Origin: Timema cristinae
Taxonomy: Eukaryota > Arthropoda > Insecta > Phasmatodea > Timematidae
NCBI GenBank assembly: GCA_039000515.1
Contig: JBCFYV010011135.1
Location: 14,088,376 to 14,152,375, forward strand
Direction of reading: 5' to 3'
DNA length: 64,000 bases
Position 1 is the first letter of the stretch. Each line of letters opens with the position of its first letter. This document shows positions 35,631 through 47,855 of the stretch, one piece after another. The position numbers were made by a program, and so were the translations under genes. A model generated the notes under the pieces. The model saw nothing but the letters and a program-made list of their open reading frames with translations. It ran no database searches and had not been told where the DNA came from.

Positions 35631-35796
35631 TTAAATTATTTAAAGTCATTATAAATAGGCCTACATATTAAAACAATATAATATAGCATATTGTAAAGGC
35701 GAGTACAAGCCTGAGGTTGTGTAAAACTTTGGTTAAGTTATTAATCTGTCTTTTTTTCCCCCAGCATGAGTCTGTCCAAACCCAGGGAAAACACCT

Positions 35797-35978
35797 ATGG
35801 AGGAGGAGGGGCCAAGCTGTTCCAGGAAGAAGAGAGAGACATGCACACATCAGAAACAAGAGGACATCATCAACGTTGCAGCTGTAATTAGACAAGAGAT
35901 GATGGACGACTTCGATTCATTCAACGTGGCAGAAAAAACAGCAAGCTACTTGAAACTCAGTGTTGACACTGTGAGATG
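35797..35978 (+). pseudogene. Transposase-like N-terminal exon
   Basis: A polypyrimidine acceptor (TTTTTCCCCCAG, to 35764) precedes ATG 35797. The exon runs 60 codons to donor GATG|GTGAGG (phase 2). After a basic start (SRKKRE) it has a helical segment DIINVAAVIRQEMMDD and then AEKTASYLKLSVDTVRW, which fits the helix-turn-helix DNA-binding region of Tc1-like/DDE_3 transposases in arthropods. The catalytic exons expected next are missing. Family call is from remembered pattern only. Confidence 0.5.
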
Positions 35979-36901
35979 GTGAGGATAAAAAAAGTTTTAT
36001 TTACATAATTACAAGCTACATATCTATGGAGTCACTTGTTTTAAGGCTTGTAGTTCCTCATCCCTTGGTAGAAGTTCGTTCATGCTTTCTGTGTAGTGAA
36101 AATTATAAGGATATTGTACACAAACTATCACTTATAAATATTTTTTTCTCCATAAACAGAATGTTCCTACTCTCTCAGATTTATTTAAATTATTAAAAAA
36201 TGTAGGCACATCAATTATTAAAAAGAGGGGGTTTTTTTGCTCGTCTTGCTCTTTTTAAGGCATCTTGATTAGATAGAATGTCATAGTTATTTGCAATTTC
36301 CAAACCTGATAAATATCTATTTAATAGGCTGTTATTTGATTCGCCATCAACTTGGGTGAATAATTATAACTATAATATATTTTGAAATAGTGATGTTACA
36401 AAGATAAAAGTTTTAAATAAACAATACTTTGTGTCACCTTATCAATATAGGCCCACAAAATGATTTCTTGTTTTTTTTTTTAGTGGAATTACAATGTTAA
36501 ACTATTCATTGAGCAATGTTTTATCTAAAAAAAATCCCTTATTTGTACCATTTTTGGCACTCCCTCCCTTGTTGACAGGCTACTTTCTAATCCAATCCTT
36601 ATTCAAGGGGTACGCTACAAAATTACTTAACCGTTAGAAAAATCTGGGAGGAAGCCCTTGCTCAAGTTACCCCTGAGAGGTATAATTTTATAAAAGAATG
36701 CAATTTTTATTATTCTACCTAGCTCACTATAATTACATATATGATGCTTAAAATTATCTAACCATTGGGCCACCTCATTTTTTAAACATATATGATGCTT
36801 AGTTACAGACTTATACATATCTAATGTTATCCATGCAAAAAAAAGGTATGAGTGGGTTGTGTATAGAATCTTTACTATGGCTGTACATTCTAATGTTTCA
36901 G

Positions 36902-37100
36902 TTGGAGTAAGAATTTCGACCATTACGAGAGACTTATCAAGGAAGATTGGGACAGGGAGATGAAAATGGATGCAAGTGAGACCCACCCACCTATCATCAT
37001 TAACCTGGCTGAAGACAATGAAGAGGACGATGACGAATATGATGATGTAGACGAAGTTCTTGCGAACCCCATTGGAAAACACTTGACTGAACCAAGATAA
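36902..37100 (+). pseudogene. Transposase-like C-terminal exon
   Basis: Acceptor TAATGTTTCAG (AG at 36900-36901) opens a 65-codon frame to TAA 37098. It reads WSKNFDHYERLIKEDW, then PPIIINLAEDNEEDDDEYDD, an acidic tail of the type that ends many arthropod DDE_3 transposases (W..H.E...E.W, then PIIINL and acidic residues). Its phase (one base before TGG) matches the phase-2 end of the exon at 35978, so direct splicing would give an in-frame protein of about 126 residues without a catalytic core. Overlapping minus ORFs (36627-37150) are shadows. Confidence 0.55.
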
Positions 37101-37543
37101 GGATTAGATTTTATAAATAACATAATAATTATTAAATTCTTTAAAAACATTGTAACAAGAACATTTTCTTAACTTTATTAACCACTTCTTTGGCAGATGC
37201 TAACCCACAAATTCACTTTTATAGCATAATTACAACACTGTAGATCATTAAGCTTTGTTTTTTTTCACTAATTTGTTGTATCAAAGTTTTGTTACTAAAT
37301 TTTAATATGTTTTATGTGAATTTTAGACTTGTCGTAAACCCATATTTTTATTCTATTGACGTTAATATAAATTTATTGAAAATTTTTATATATGACATTT
37401 TGTAGCTCATTAAAAGCAAAATAAAATCAATCTTTTGAATATTAAAAGTCAATCAATCCATATACCAAGTTTTAACTTTATTACCACTCCTTACTTTAAA
37501 TTACTTTAGAATGTTTTCTGATATCTATCATCATCATCATATC

Positions 37544-37544
<1 letters not shown>
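37101..37544. other. Transposon 3' non-coding part
   Basis: AT-rich. Ends in the microsatellite of the SINE that follows. Confidence 0.4.
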
Positions 37545-37619
<75 letters not shown>

Positions 37620-37898
37620 GCACAGCGTCTTACTACCCTTTCGGGCTCTACACACTTACGCTAATGTTTAAAGGAAGGGTGATTGTGAAATGAAATGGAG
37701 GACCTACAGTTTAACGTGGGATCCGAACCACGGTGGAGGCCTGGCATTCCACCAATTCACAAGTTTTGATTAATACACATCTTGTCAGAGGTCAAGAAAG
37801 GGTTTGGCAATCAAATAAATTTGTGCTACGACCGAGGAATGAACCCCGGACTCCCAGTACAGAAGTCTGACACCTTAACCCTAGAGCACCAGGTCACC
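37545..37898 (-). mobile_element. SINE family 1 inside the transposon
   Basis: A (TTA)n tail of about 65 bases at the left is followed by the family body reversed (CTACCCTTTCGGGC, GGACCTACAGTTTAACG) and the tRNA-like head ending ACCAGGTCACC. It is more diverged than the copies at 16815 and 21710. No certain target duplication. Confidence 0.88.
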
Positions 37899-37994
37899 AA
37901 CATGTTGTAATACTCTTAAAAAATTTTGATTGTTTTTTTTCTATGTGTAGTAATAGATATTCAGATTTTTCACATTTATATGTTAATAATATTA

Positions 37995-38115
37995 ATACTA
38001 ACCAAAAAAATTGGATTTTATTTATCATTTTCTAAATAATTTTTTATAAGAAAATTGGATTTTTTTATCATTTTCTGGATAATTTTTTATAAGAAAATTG
38101 GATTTTTTTAAATAA
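37995..38115. repeat. Short AT-rich tandem repeat
   Basis: About 2.3 units of about 53 bp with AAAATTGGATTTTTTT, TCATTTTCT and AATTTTTTATAAG. Confidence 0.8.
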
Positions 38116-38426
38116 AACTTATTTATTTATTACAATAAAAACTTATATGGGATTAAATTCTATTTAGAAAAAAATTATATTCTTGAAAAAATTAATAATT
38201 AATATTAGGCCATCTACATATATATATAATATATAGAAAATAAAAGTCATATAAGTTTCTTGTTGAGACCTAAAATTTGACTGTCAGAAGTGACAGCTGC
38301 TAAACACATGTTTTTGCAGATCATATGGTTCGGCGGAGGGATACATAATTTGGTCTAGTTACTTTTCAGAGCTGTCAGATATCAGCTGTGAGCTGTCAGT
38401 CAGCACCAAAGAAGTGCTGTGGGACC

Positions 38427-41400
38427 TATAGTGACCGTTAAGACTACCCTCGCGCTTATATAGTGACCGTAAAGACAACCCTCGCGCTTATATAGTGACC
38501 GTAAGGACTACGCTCGCGCTTATATAGTGACCGTAAAGACTACGCTCGCACTTATATAGTGACCGTAAATACTACCCTCTCGTTTATATAGTGACCGTAA
38601 AGACTAACCTCGCGCTTATATAATGACCGTAAAGACTACCCTCGCGCTTACATAGTGACCGTAAAGACTACCCTCGCGCTTATATAGTGACCGTAAAGAC
38701 TACGCTCGCGCTTATATAGTGACCATAAGGACTACGCTCGCGCTTATATAGTGACCGTAAAGACTACCCTCGCGCTTATATAGTGACCGTAAAGACTACC
38801 CTCGCGCTTATATAGTGACCGTAAAGACTACCCTCGCGCTTATATAGTGACCGTAAAGACTACCCTCGCGCTTACATAGTGACCGTAAAGACTACCCTCG
38901 CGCTTATATAGTGACCGTAAATACTACGCTCGCGCTTATATAATGACCGTAAAGACTACCCTCGCGCTTATATAGAGACCGTAAAGACTACGCTCGCGCT
39001 TATATAATGACCGTAAAGACTACCCTCGCGCTTACATAGTGACCGTAAAGACAACCCTCGCGCTTATATAGTGACCGTAAGGACTACGCTCGCGCTTATA
39101 TAGTGACCGTAAATACTACCCTCGCGCTTATATAGTGACCGTAAATACTACCCTCTCGCTTATATAGTGACCGTAAAGACTACCCTCGCGCTTATATAAT
39201 GACCGTAAAGAATACCCTCGCGCTTATATAGTGACCGTAAAGACTACCCTCGCGCTTATATAGTGACCGTAAAGACTACCCTCGCGCTTATATAGTGACC
39301 GTAAAGACTACCCTCGCGCTTATATAGTGACCGTAAAGACTACCCTCGCGCTTATATAGTGACCGTAAAGACTACGCTCGCGCTTATATAGTGACCGTAA
39401 AGACTACGCTCGTGCTTATATAGTGACCGTAAAGACTACGCTGCACTTATATAGTGACCGTAAAGACTACGCTCGCGCTTATATAGTGACCGTAAAGACT
39501 ACCCTCGCGCTTATATAGTGACCGTAAAGACTACCCTCGCGCTTATATAGTGACCGTAAAGACTACCCTCGCGCTTATATAGTGACCGTAAATACTACTC
39601 TCGCGCTTATATAGTGACCGTAAAGACTACGCTCGCGCTTATATAGTGACCGTAAAGACTACGCTCGTGCTTATATAGTGACCGTAAAGACTACGCTGCA
39701 CTTATATAGTGACCGTAAAGACTACGCTCGCGCTTATATAGTGACCGTAAAGACTACCCTCGCGCTTATATAGTGACCGTAAAGACTACCCTCGCGCTTA
39801 TATAGTGACCGTAAAGACTACCCTCGCGCTTATATAGTGACCGTAAAGACTACCCTCGCGCTTATATAGTGACCGTAAAGACTACCCTCGCGCTTATAAT
39901 ATGACCGTAAAGACTACCCTCGCGCTTATATAGTGACCGTAAAGACTACCCTCGCGCTTAATAAGTGACCGTAAAGACTACCCTCGCGCTTATATAGTGA
40001 CCGTAAAGACTACGCTCGCAGCTTATATAGTGACCGTAAAGACTACGCTCGCGCTTATATAGTGACCGTAAAGACTACGCTCGCCTTATAAGTGACCGAA
40101 AGACTACGCTCGCGCTTATATAGTGACCGTAAAGACTACCCTCGCGCTTATATAGTGACCGTAAAGACTACCCTCGCGCTTATATAGTGACCGTAAAGAC
40201 TACCTCGCGCTTATATAGTGACCGTAAAGATACCCTCGCGCTTATATAGTGACCGTAAAACTACCCTCGCGCTTATATAGTGACCGTAAAATACTCTATA
40301 GACGTAAAACTACCCTCGCGCTTAATATGTGACCGTAAAGACTACGCTCGCGCTTATATAGTGACCGTAAAGACTACGCTCGCGCTTATATAGTGACCGT
40401 AAAGACTACCCTCGCGCTTATATAGTGACCGTATAAGACTACCCTCGCGCTTATATAGTGACCGTAAAGACTACCTCGGCTTATATATGACCGTAATACC
40501 TCCTATATATGACCGTAAAGACTACCCTCGGCTTATATAGTGACCGTAAAGACTACCCTCGCGCTTATATAGTGACCGTAAAGACTACCTCGCGCTTATA
40601 TAGTGACCGTAAAGACTACCCTCGCGCTTATATAGTGACCGTAAAGACTACGCTCGCGCTTATATAGTGACCGTAAAGACTACCTCCCGCACTTATATAG
40701 TGACCGTAAAGACTACCCTCGCGCTTATATAGTGACCGTAAAGACTACGCTCGCGCTTATAATAGTGACCGTAAAGACTACGCCTCGCTTATATAGTGAC
40801 CGTAAAGACTACGCTCGCGCTTATATAGTGACCGTAAGACTACCTCGCGCTTATATAGTGACCGTAAAGACTACGCTCGCGCTTATAAAAGTGACCGTAA
40901 AGACTACCCTCGCGCTTATATAGTGACCGTAAAGACAACCCTCGCGCTTATATAGTGACCGTAAAGACTACGCTCGCGCTTATATAGTGACCGTAAAGAC
41001 TACCCTCGCGCTTATATAGATGACCGGTAAAGACTACCCTCGCGCTTATATAGTGACCGTAAAGACTACCCGCGCTTATATATGACCGTAAAGACTACCC
41101 TCGCGCTTATATAGTGACCGTAAAGACTACCCTCGCACTTATATAGTGACCGTAAAGACTACCCTCGCGCTTATATAGTGACCGTAAAGACTACCCTCGC
41201 GCTTATATAGTGACCGTAAAGACTACCCTCGCGCTTATATAGTGACCGTAAATGACTACCTCGCGCTTATATAATGACCGTAAAGACTACCCTCGCGCTT
41301 ATATAGTGACCGTAAAACTACCCTCGCGCTTATATAGTGACCGTAAAGACTACCCTCGCGCTTATATAGTGACCGTAAAGACTACCCTCGCGCTTATATA

Positions 41401-44400
41401 GTGACCGTAAAACTAACCCTCGCGCTTATATAGTGACCGTAAAGACTACCCTCGCGCTTATATAGTGACCGTAAAGACTACCTCGCGCTTATATAGTGAC
41501 CGTAAAGACTACCCTCGCAGCTTATATAGTGACCGTAAAGACTACCTCCGCGCTTATATATGACCGTAAAGACTACCCTCGCGCTTATATAGTGACCGTA
41601 AAGACTACCTCGCCTATATATAGTGACCGTAAAGACTACCCTCGCGCTTATATAGGACCGTAAAACTACCTCGCGCTTATATAGTGACCGTAAAGACTAC
41701 CCTCGCGCTTAATATAAGTGACCGTAAAGACTACCCTCGCGCTTATATAGTGACCGTAAATAACTACCCTCGCGCTTATATAGTGACCGTAAAGACTACC
41801 CTACGCGCTTATATAGTGACCGTAAATGACTACCCTCGCGCTTTATATATGTGACCGTAAAGACTACCCTCGCGCTTATATAGTGACCGTAATAACTACC
41901 CTCGCGCTTATATAGTGACCGTAAAGATACCTCCGCTTATATAGTGACCGTAAAGACTACCCTCGCGCTTATATAGTGACCGTAAAGACTACCCTCGCGC
42001 GCTTATATAGTGACCGTAAAGACTACGCTCGCGCTTATATAGTGACCGTAAAGACTACCCTCGCGCTTATATAGTGACCGTAAAGACTACCCTCGCGCTT
42101 ATATAGTGACCGTAAAGACTACCCTCGCCTTATATAGTGACCGTAAAGACTACCCTCGCGCTTATATAGTGACCGTAAAGACTACCCTCGCGCTTATATA
42201 GTGACCGTAAAGACTACCCCGCGCTTATATAGTGACCGTAAAGACTACCTCGCGCTTATATAGTGACCGTTAAAGACTACCTCACGGCTTATATAGTGAC
42301 CGTAAAAATACCCTGCGTTTATTGACGTAAAACTTTTATAAGACCTAAACACTCCGCTTAATGGACCGTAAAGACTACCTCGCCTTATAGTCCGTAAAAC
42401 TACCCCGCCTTATATAGACCGTAAAGACTACCTCGCGCTTATAAGTACCGTAGACTACCCTCGCTTATAGTACCGTAAACTACCTCGCGCTATATATGAC
42501 CGTAAAGACTACCTCGCTTTATGTACAAACACCGGTTATAATGACCGTAAAGACTACCTCGCCTATTTACGTAAACTCCGCCTAATAGGACCGTAAAGAC
42601 TACCTCGCGCTTATATAGTGACCGTAAAGACTACCTCGGCTTTAATAGTGACCGAAACTACCCTCGCGCTATATATGACCGTAAAGACTACCGCGCTATA
42701 TAGTGACCGTAAAGACTACCCTCGCGCTATAATGACCTAAAGACACCCTCGCGCTATATAGTGACCGTAAAGACTACCCTCGCCTTATATAGTGACCGTA
42801 AGACTACCCTCGCGCTTATATAGTGACCGTAAAGACTACCTCGCCTTATATAGTGACCGTAAAGACTCCTCGCGCTATATATGACGTAAAACTACCCTCG
42901 CGCTTATATATGACCGTAAGACTACCCTCGCGCTTATAATGACCGTAAAGACTACCCTCGCGCTTATATAGTGACCGTAAAGACTACCCTCGCGCTTATA
43001 TAGTGACGTAAAGACTACCTCGCGCTTATATAGTACCGTAAAATACACCTCGCCTTATATAGTGACCGTAAAGACTACCTCGCGTTTTATAGTGACCGTA
43101 AAGACTACCCTCGCCTTATATAGTGACCGTAAAGACTACCCTCGCGCTTATATAGTGACCGTAAATACTACCTCGCCTTATATATGACCGTAAAGACTAC
43201 CTCGCGCTTATATAGTGACCGTAAAGACTACCTCGCGCTTATATAGTGACCGTAAAGACTACCTCGCGCTTATATAGTGACCGTAAGACTACCTCGCCTA
43301 TATAGTGACCGTAAAGACTACCTCGCGCTATATAGTGACCGTAAAGACTACCCTCGCCTTATATAGTGACCGTAAAACTACCTCGCGCTTATATAGTGAC
43401 CGTAAAGACTACCCTCGCGCTTATATAGTGACCGTAAAGATACCCTCGCGCTTATATAGTGACCGTAAAACTACCTCGCGCTTATATAGTGACCGTAAAG
43501 ACTACCCTCGCGCTTATATAGTGACCGTAAAGACTACCCTCGCGCTATATAGTGACCGTAAAACTACCCTCGCGCTTATATATGACCGTAAAGACTACCC
43601 TCGCTTATATAGTGACCGTAAAACTACCCTCGCGCTTATATAGTGACCGTAAAGACTACCTCGCGCTTATATAGTGACCGTAAAGACTACCTCGCCTTAT
43701 ATATGACCGTAAAGACTACCCTCGCGCTTATATAGTGACCGTAAAACTACCTCCGCTTATATATGACCGTAAAGACTACCTCGCGCTTATATATGACCGT
43801 AAAACTACCTCGCGCTTATATAGTGACCGTAAAGACTACCTCGCCTTATATAGTGACCGTAAAACTACCCTCGCGCTTATATAGTGACCGTAAAACTACC
43901 CTCGCCTTATATAGTGACCGTAAAGACTACCCTCGCGTTATAAGTGACCGTAAAGACTACCCTCGCGCTTAATAGTGACCGTAAAGACTACCCTCGCGCT
44001 TATATAGTGACCGTAAAATACCTCGCGCTTATATAGTGACCTAAGACTACCTCGCCTTATATAGTGACCGTAAAGACTACCTCGCGCTTATATATGACCG
44101 TAAAGACTACCTCGCGCTTATATAGTGACCGTAAATACTACCTCGCGCTATATAGTGACCGTAAAACTACCCTCGCGCTTATATAGTGACCTACTAGCTA
44201 CCTCGCGCTTATATATGACCGTAAAGACTACCCTCGCGCTTATATAGTGACCGTAAAGACTACCTCGCGCTTATATATAGATACCGTAAAGACTACCCTC
44301 GCGCTTATATAGTGACCGTAAAGACTACCTCGCGCTTATATATGACCGTAAAGACTACCCTCGCGCTTATATAGTGACCGAAAGACTACCCTCGCGCTTA

Positions 44401-45838
44401 TATAGTGACCGTAAAGACTACCTCGCCTTATATATGACCGTAAAGACTACCCTCGCGCTTATATAGTGACCGTAAGACTACCCTCGCGCTTATATAGTGA
44501 CCGTAAAGACTACCTCGCGTTATATAGTGACCGTAAACTACTCCGCTTATATAGTGACGTAAGACTACCCTCCGCTTTTAGTGACGTAAAGACTACTCGC
44601 GTTAATGTGACGAAGACACCCTATATAGTGACCGTAAAATACCTCGCGCTATATAACCGTAAACTACCTCGCTATATGACCAAAACTACCTCGCGCTTAT
44701 ATATGACGTAAACACCCTCGCGCTTATATTGACCGTAAAGACTACCCTCCGCTAATAGTGACCGTAAAGACTACCCTCGCGCTTATATATGACCGTAAAG
44801 ACTACCCTCGCCTTATATATGCCGTAAAACTACCTCGCGTTATATAGTGACCGTAAAACACCGCCTATATAGTGACCGTAAAACTACCTCGCTTTATGCG
44901 TAAGATACCTCGCGCTTATATAGTGACGTAAAACTACCTCGGCTTATATGTGACCGTAAACTACCCTCGCGCTATATGTGACCGTAAAGACTACCTCGCG
45001 CTTATATAGTGACCGAACTACCCTTAATATATGACCGTAATAAAAAATACCTCGCGCTTTATAGTGACCGTAAACTACCCTCGCCTTAATAGTGACCGTA
45101 AAGATACCCGCGCTTATATATGACCGTAAGACACCTCGCGCTTATAAGTGACCGGTAAATACTACGCTCGTACTTATATATTGACCGTAAAGACTACCCT
45201 CGCGCTTATATAGTGACCGTAAAGACTACCCTCGCGCTTATATAGTGACCGTAAAGACTACGCTCGCACTTATATAGTGACCGTAAAGACTAACCCTCGC
45301 GCTTATATTGTGACTGTAAATACTACCCTCGGCGCTTATATAGTGACCGTAAAGACTACCCTCGCGCTTATATAGTGACCGTAAATACTACCCTCGCGCT
45401 TATATAGTGACCGTAAAGACTAACCTCGCGCTTATATAGTGACCGTAAAGACTACCCTTGCGCTTATATAGTGACCGTAAAGACTACGCTCGCACTTATA
45501 TAGTGACCGTAAAGACTACCCTCGCGCTTATATAGTGACTGTAAATACTACCCTCGCGCTTATATAGTGACCGTAAAGACTACCCTCGCGCTTATATAGT
45601 GACCGTAAATACTACGCTCGCACTTATATAGTGACCGTAAAGACTACGCTCGCACTTATATAGTGACCGTAAAGACTACGCTCGCGCTTATATAGTGATC
45701 GTAAAGACTACCCTCGCGCTTATATAGTGACCGTAAATACTACGCTCGCACTTATATAGTGACCTTAAAGACTACGCTCGCACTTATATAATGACCGTAA
45801 AGACTACGCTCGCACTTATATAGTGACCGTAAAGACTA
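38427..45838 (+). repeat. 32-bp satellite, right block
   Basis: About 230-240 copies of the same 32-bp unit as at 29351-34002, continuing the phase of the left block across the transposon. Here ACTACCCTCGC variants dominate. A local duplication of 8 units is visible from the rare GCTGCACTT at 39440 and 39695. From about 39,895 to 45,150 the units carry many small indels. Several plus-strand ORFs (40732, 43305, 43763, 44466) are only the repeat read in frame. Confidence 0.97.
39895..45150. other. Indel-rich part of the satellite, probable consensus error
   Basis: Up to about 39,890 and after about 45,150 units keep the 32-bp length and differ mainly by substitutions. Between, units lose one or more bases at random places (TATATATGACC, ACCTCGCC, CGTAAAACTACC), worst at 42,300-45,140 where units shrink to 20-28 bp. 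Losses far outnumber substitutions, the mark of unpolished long-read consensus rather than evolution. Confidence 0.7.
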
Positions 45839-46019
45839 CCGCTGCGGGGAGGATATGGCGGTCGTAGCGACCGTCACAGGTGTCCAGTTGAAGACAAATT
45901 CTTTATTATAGTCAAAGCTACAGAAAGGAATGTTACATCACTTAGACAAAGACACGAGGAACAGAGATCAGCAAATAGAGTATAGTCAAGGAGTCAGCCT
46001 TTCTGATTACTGGGATGAT
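45839..46019. other. Right flank of the satellite
   Basis: Unique sequence beginning GCTGCGGGGAGG. A small inverted motif GGTCGTAGCGACC occurs at 45860. No gene. Confidence 0.5.
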
Positions 46020-46138
46020 TTCCCTGCGTGGAAGGAGAGTGGAAAACAATTTTGTAAAAATCCATCCTCAGTACACTCGACCAAGATCATCGGCAGCTTA
46101 GTCTACTGTGAGAATAGCGCCTTAGTCCATGTGGCCCC
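46020..46138 (-). mobile_element. SINE family 2, 5' part
   Basis: Reverse orientation of the tRNA-like head (GGCCACATGGACTAAGGCG) and the first part of the body (GTGTACTGAGGATGG). The ORF at 45930-46151 reads across it and is not a gene. Confidence 0.75.
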
Positions 46139-46508
46139 AGGAGCGTGTTAAATTGTAGTTACCGGTATACTTGTATTTTAAGACCCTCTTTTAAAAATTG
46201 TCCAAGGTAAAGTATACTTTAGTTTAATCGTGTGCCAAACAAATACACGTTAGTAAGAAAGCCACAATAAACGTATGTATTATTGGTTATCTAACTGTAG
46301 GGCACGCCCACATCAGGGGAATGAGGTAAAGAGCTGAGGAATTCTTTCGCCGTGGACATAAGGATAGAAAACAGCCCGTCCCCCTCTGAGGTTAAATGGT
46401 TAGAGTGCTTGACTCCGATGAATAGTTAATTATATTTATATTTAGAAGCCCAAACACATATAATTGTTTTAAGAATCATTTATATAAGCTATTTTTACCT
46501 GATTTGTT
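46139..46508. other. Intronic, no gene recognised
   Basis: Contains part of an A/T-rich repeat and a tRNA-like fragment near 46390 (GGTTAAATGGTTAGAGTG) too short to call. Confidence 0.35.
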
Positions 46509-46750
46509 GGCCGCATGGTCTAGTGGGCTACTCTCGAACTAGACTAGACTATCATTTATGAGGAGATCATGGTTCAATTCCAGTTTGGTGTGCTGAGGGT
46601 GTTTTATACTAAATGGTTTACCAATCTTTCTCGCCACGTTAATGCTGGCACACTTCCTTTAAATTAGACCTTCCTCACTCCTAATACATTAGCGTAATCA
46701 GTAGATAAGAATAAAACCCGAATGGGCAGTAAAACGCGGTGCTAAAAATA
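46509..46750 (+). mobile_element. SINE family 2, nearly full length
   Basis: Head GGCCGCATGGTCTAGTGGGC with A box, B box GGTTCAATTCC, family body, and the tail CCCGAATGGGCAGTAAAACG shared with family 1, ending GGTGCTAAAAATAAATA. Confidence 0.88.
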
Positions 46751-47174
46751 AATACATTAGACTTTAAGTTACGCCGGAGAGAAGAAAATCCAAAGAATTT
46801 TAGGGTGCAGCGAACTGTTGTGTCCCCATAAAAAAAAACGGATTTCAACTCACATTTTCTATATGTTCAGGACACTCCAAGGAACCATTTGGTTTATATT
46901 TCATTCTTATCTTCATTGCCCAGAAGTGTCTAAGGCTATAAAAGAAAGAAAGAAAGATTTTCGAACGTAGGAACCAATATTTATTACATTTATTAAAGTT
47001 CTATCTTTTAATCTTTGTGAAAATAGAGCGGTTGAAGGTTGCAAAATTCATTAGAAATAATTAATTAATCAACTCCACCTATTTTAAAAGTAGTTTGAAA
47101 CAAGTATTTTGGTTTTAAATAAAATGCTCAAATTACTCTTGATAATCAATGTGAGTTTTTTTCCCTCCCTGCAG
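46751..47174. other. Intronic, ends in a strong acceptor
   Basis: AT-rich, without genes. The last 20 bases (TTTTTTTCCCTCCCTGCAG) form the acceptor for exon D. Confidence 0.5.
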
Positions 47175-47286
47175 GACTCAGTTGACAGATATGGAATCGT
47201 ACAGAAAATTCTTGAAACAACAATGGAGCGAGTTGGCGGAAGAAGTTAGACAATAGTACGGCGACTCGTATATAGACCAATATATG
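47175..47286 (+). pseudogene. SDR exon D: C-terminal helices, with stop
   Basis: 112 nt between TCCCTCCCTGCAG and TATATG|GTAACT. It starts in phase 2, completing the Arg codon begun in exon C to give MMYR then TQLTDMESYRKF. It goes on with KQQWSELAEEVRQ, a TAG at 47254-47256, then YGDSYIDQYM, ending in phase 0. This is the region after the active site that shapes the substrate pocket. The stop probably replaced an acidic codon. The following exon is not recognised. Confidence 0.85.
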
Positions 47287-47328
47287 GTAACTTTGCTTCA
47301 GATAATATTTTCTCAGACATTCAATAAT

Positions 47329-47390
47329 ACAGTAACAGGGTGATACAGTAACAGGATGATACAGTAACAGGGTGATACAGGAGATACAGT
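47329..47390. repeat. Minisatellite GATACAGTAACAGGGT
   Basis: Three to four units of 16-18 bp in the intron after exon D. Confidence 0.85.
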
Positions 47391-47503
47391 CTGATCGAAG
47401 GAAATATTACGAGCCCACTCATAATCTGGGATATAATTACTACCCACAACAGCTTTAAAGAAAAAATATTTTATCTTAGCTGTACATTTGTTTAGAAGGT
47501 TAA

Positions 47504-47793
47504 ATGGTGACCTGGGGGTCTAGGGATTAGGTGTAAAGACTTCTGTGCTGGGGGTCCAGGGTTAAATCCTTCGTCCAGGCACAGATTTATTTAATTGCCA
47601 AACCCTTCCTTCACCTCTGACAAGACGTGTATTAATCACAACTTGTGAATGTGTGGAGTGCCAGTTCTCCACCGTGGTTCGGATTCCACGTTAACCTGTA
47701 GGTCCTTCATTTAATCTCACAATCACTCTACCATTACACATTAGCGTAAGTGCGTATAACCCGAACGGGTAGTAAGACGCTGTGATAGTAGTA

Positions 47794-47845
<52 letters not shown>

Positions 47846-47855
47846 TAAAAATAAT
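47504..47855 (+). mobile_element. SINE family 1, full length
   Basis: tRNA-like head with A and B boxes, body, shared tail ACCCGAACGGGTAGTAAG and a long (TAA)n run. Flanked by AAGGTTAA (47496-47503 and 47856-47863). Confidence 0.88.

Larger units (their letters stand above)
34003..38426 (+). mobile_element. DNA transposon inserted in the satellite (4.4 kb)
   Basis: The satellite stops at CTTATATA (33999-34002 = TATA) and resumes at TATAGTGACC (38427-38430 = TATA), so TATA was duplicated on insertion and the pre-insertion unit is restored exactly. The ends form an imperfect inverted repeat: CACTTCT, TGGT and GACAGCT appear in order 11-36 bases from each end. The inside has two spliced-looking transposase-like exons, a three-unit repeat and a later SINE. 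Superfamily is open; a 4-bp duplication argues against ordinary Tc1/mariner unless the target was TA in a variant unit. Confidence 0.75.
23061..47286 (+). pseudogene. Short-chain dehydrogenase pseudogene (retinol/17-beta-HSD/BDH-like), three exons
   Basis: Classical SDR enzymes of this group oxidise or reduce retinoids, steroids or 3-hydroxybutyrate with NAD(P). Three exons in correct order and matching phase are visible: A 23061-23271 (nucleotide-binding fold), C 28942-29074 (active site) and D 47175-47286 (C-terminal helices). A ends and C begins in phase 1; C ends and D begins in phase 2. The exon holding the NNAG motif, expected between A and C, is not recognised; it would be phase 1-1, so its loss would keep the frame. 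Damage: two 1-base deletions in A, a TAA at the catalytic Tyr in C, a TAG in D. The intron between C and D is 18.1 kb and holds the 32-bp satellite. First and last exons are not seen. A working paralogue probably exists elsewhere. Confidence 0.8.

Noticed and set aside
40732..44711. Plus-strand ORFs with repeated TVKTTLALI or LYSDRKDY peptides
   Set aside because: They are the 32-bp unit read in frames kept open by indels; the block is probably error-rich.
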